Source: Solimonas sp041612095 (GTDB taxonomy: Bacteria > Pseudomonadota > Gammaproteobacteria > Nevskiales > Nevskiaceae). Taken from it: 6,312 nucleotides of DNA. The notes beneath the pieces are model-generated. The model was given only the letters and a program-made list of their open reading frames with translations, was not told where the DNA came from and made no database searches. The DNA lies in assembly GCA_041612095.1 (NCBI GenBank), contig JBFJJW010000184.1, positions 1 to 6,312 of the forward strand, written 5' to 3'. The first letter of the stretch is position 1. Each line of letters begins with the position of its first letter. Below, piece after piece: positions 4,299-6,312 of this stretch. Made by a program: the position numbers and the translations under genes.

Positions 4299-6312
4299 AT
4301 GAATTCCCGCATCTTTCTGTCAGCCTGGGTCGCCCTGCTCACCAGCGCCTGCGGCTCCAGCACGGCCGTGTCCACGTCTGCTCACGGCGGCAACCCGACA
4401 CCGGCGGCGGCCTTTGCCGACCCGGCAGCCGCCAATTGCGTGATCAACGATCCGCGCCGCGCCGTCGGTGACGGCCTCGATGCGCCGGGCCGCCTGGAAG
4501 TGGACCTGCCGCCGGCAGGCAGTCCGTCCAGCTGCGCGGGCAATACGCAGTTCCTGATGGGCACCGGCCTGCACGATGTCACGGGCCCCATTGCCGACAC
4601 CGCCAGCCTCGCCTGGGTGAATCCACAGCAGGTGTTCAGCGCGCTGCATACCCGCGTCTATGCCCGCGCCTTTGCCATAGCCTCGCCCTGCAATGGGCGG
4701 CGGGTGATGTTTGTCTCCATCGACACCGGCCTGATGAGCAGCTCGCTGCGCAACGCGGTGCTGGCGGAAATCGCTGCCGACCCCGAGCTGAGCCCGCTTT
4801 ACGACGCCCGCAATGTGATGCTGTCGGTCACGCACACGCACTCCGATCCGGGCACGGGGCTGGCGGGCGTGGGCAATGGCTTCGCAGTGCTGACGGGCGG
4901 CATCTTCGCCGCCATCCGTAACGCGCACATCAATCTGGCGGCACACCCGCTGGGCGGGCACATCAGCCTGTCTTCCGGCGAGCTGCTCAATACCAATATC
5001 AACCGCTCCAAGCCCGCCTATGCGATGAACCCGCAGGCCGAGCGCGCGCAGTTCATGAATGCGCGCGGCGAAGAGACGCAGGTCAACAAGCGCATGGTGC
5101 AGCTGGAACTGAACCGCGCCGACGGCCGCGCGGCGGGGCTGATCAACTGGTTCGGTGTGCATCCCACGGTGATTGGCCCGGCGCAGATTTACGTGAGCGG
5201 CGACGTCAAGGGCTATGCCGCGCTGGGTTTTGAAAAGCTGATGAACACCGACTACCGGGCGTCGCCGGCAAGCGGTACTTTCGTCAGTGCCTTTGCGCAG
5301 GCCGACGAGGGTGATGCCTCGCCGAACATCGCCATAGAACAGTATCCGTACCCGGATGTGCGCCGTGGCGGCGGTGTCGATGAGCTGGATTCCAATGCCA
5401 TCGCCGGCACCAAGCAGCTGGCGCGTGCGCTGGAACTTTACGGCACGGGCACTGCGCTGCAGGGGCCGGTGGACTACCGGCTGATCACCACCAACATCAA
5501 CAACATCACCATTGAAGACCCTGCCGTGCTGGCCAGCCTGCAGCATCCGCCCGAGCTGGACAGCGCGGTGAAGCGCACCTGCAGCGGCATACTCGGCGCC
5601 TCGTTTGGCGCCGGCGCAGAAGATGGCCCCGGACCGACGACCGAAGGCCTGACCTGCAGCGATGATCCGGATGTGCTCAATGCGGCGGCGGCGGATCTCG
5701 CCACGCTGACCGGCACCCGTCTGGAAGGCTTCCCCGGCGGCTGGCCCGCCGAGACCATCCCCGGCCGCGTGCTGTCGGCGGCGGTAATGTGCAATCTCGA
5801 CGAACTGCCGCCCCTCCGTGGCGACTTCTCCTGTCAGGCCGAGAAACCGCTGCTGCTGCCGCGCGGCAGTTCGCAGCTGCCGCTGCAGCTGTTCCGCATC
5901 GGCCAGTTCGCGCTGCTGGGTGTGCCCTGGGAAGTCACCACGACTTCAGCGCGCCGCATCCGCGCGCTGCTGATGCAGGAACTCGCACCCATCGGTGTCG
6001 AGACGCTGGTGGTGGCCGGGTTGGTCAATGACTACGTGCACTACCTGACCACGCGCGAGGAATATGCCTCGCAGCAGTACGAAGGCGCCTCCACGCTCTA
6101 CGGCCCCTGGACTCAGGCGGCAGTGGCGCAGGAATCGCTCAAGCTGGCGCGCGCCATGCGCGCGGACGAGGAACTGGCAGCAGCGCCCGCGGCTGGTGCG
6201 CGTGCCGATTTGAGTTTCGTGGACGGCCCGGCCGAAGCGCCGCATCCGCTGGGCCCGGCGGGTACCGCCATCAACCAGCCGGCCAGCACAGTCAGCGCTG
6301 GTGAAACGGTAG
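4299..6312 (+). CDS. Neutral ceramidase, probable lipoprotein (3' end outside window)
   Basis: An ATG at 4299 opens a frame of 671 codons with no stop before the window ends. The product is a neutral/alkaline ceramidase, a zinc amidase that cleaves ceramide into sphingosine and fatty acid. Family blocks in order are FLMGTGLHDVTGPIAD, HTRVYARAF, SVTHTHSDPG (zinc ligand H181), WFGVHPT (zinc ligand H288), SGDVKGYAALGFE, AQADEGDASPN (nucleophile S341), CQAEKPLLLP, LLGVPWEVTT (E545), NDYVHYLTT (probable ligand Y582) and QQYEGASTLYGPWT. As I recall the Pseudomonas aeruginosa enzyme (H97, H204, E411, Y448), the two His-His and Glu-Tyr spacings, 107 and 37, agree exactly. The N-terminus MNSRIFLSAWVALLTSAC is a short hydrophobic signal ending in a possible lipobox (C18), so export and lipid anchoring are likely, though T at -3 is unusual. 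The missing end is probably the C-terminal beta domain. GGAAG lies 11 bases before the ATG, slightly far. Confidence 0.93.
   Translation, partial: MNSRIFLSAWVALLTSACGSSTAVSTSAHGGNPTPAAAFADPAAANCVINDPRRAVGDGLDAPGRLEVDLPPAGSPSSCAGNTQFLMGTGLHDVTGPIADTASLAWVNPQQVFSALHTRVYARAFAIASPCNGRRVMFVSIDTGLMSSSLRNAVLAEIAADPELSPLYDARNVMLSVTHTHSDPGTGLAGVGNGFAVLTGGIFAAIRNAHINLAAHPLGGHISLSSGELLNTNINRSKPAYAMNPQAERAQFMNARGEETQVNKRMVQLELNRADGRAAGLINWFGVHPTVIGPAQIYVSGDVKGYAALGFEKLMNTDYRASPASGTFVSAFAQADEGDASPNIAIEQYPYPDVRRGGGVDELDSNAIAGTKQLARALELYGTGTALQGPVDYRLITTNINNITIEDPAVLASLQHPPELDSAVKRTCSGILGASFGAGAEDGPGPTTEGLTCSDDPDVLNAAAADLATLTGTRLEGFPGGWPAETIPGRVLSAAVMCNLDELPPLRGDFSCQAEKPLLLPRGSSQLPLQLFRIGQFALLGVPWEVTTTSARRIRALLMQELAPIGVETLVVAGLVNDYVHYLTTREEYASQQYEGASTLYGPWTQAAVAQESLKLARAMRADEELAAAPAAGARADLSFVDGPAEAPHPLGPAGTAINQPASTVSAGETV

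Noticed and set aside
4320..5546. 408-codon open frame on the minus strand
   Set aside because: It lies wholly antisense to the ceramidase gene, whose frame carries all the family motifs. Its translation is rich in R, G, A, H and V with no recognisable domain, typical of an antisense shadow in GC-rich DNA.

Overview
The window (6,312 bp) looks like chromosome from a GC-rich bacterium. Ceramidase codons mostly end in G or C, and a sampled 60-base line of that gene is about 70% GC. Gene content fits a gammaproteobacterium of the Xanthomonadales/Nevskiales kind, but nothing here fixes the taxon.

Layout. (1) Positions 1-777, plus strand: the C-terminal 258 codons of a large protein that most resembles the DUF6351 family; its start lies outside the window. 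(2) Positions 921-4054, minus strand: five small genes in one direction. In transcription order they are a RibD-C/dihydrofolate-reductase-like protein, a DUF2306 membrane protein, a class I SAM-dependent methyltransferase, an adenylate-kinase-like P-loop ATPase, and a GFA/CENP-V-type zinc protein. (3) Positions 4299-6312, plus strand: a neutral ceramidase that is still open at the right edge. It has no stop codon in the window, so a simple stop-to-stop ORF search misses it. The long minus-strand frame under it is only a shadow.

The two outer genes share a strand, are GC-rich, and encode large hydrolase-type proteins probably acting outside the cytoplasm. The middle block runs the other way and is visibly less GC-rich: a sampled line of the ATPase gene is about 53% GC. 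It consists of unrelated one-domain proteins separated by spacers of 37, 90, 108 and 190 bp. This resembles cargo gathered by transfer (integron cassettes carry such genes), but I found no convincing attC sites, integrase or transposase. The first two genes of the block are probably co-transcribed; the rest may be.

The genes do not form one obvious pathway. The strongest functional statement is for the ceramidase: all its expected zinc ligands and its catalytic serine are visible. The most interesting regulatory detail is a hairpin that would bury the ribosome-binding site of the TTG-started ATPase gene. I found no RNA genes, CRISPR arrays, insertion sequences or clear defence system.
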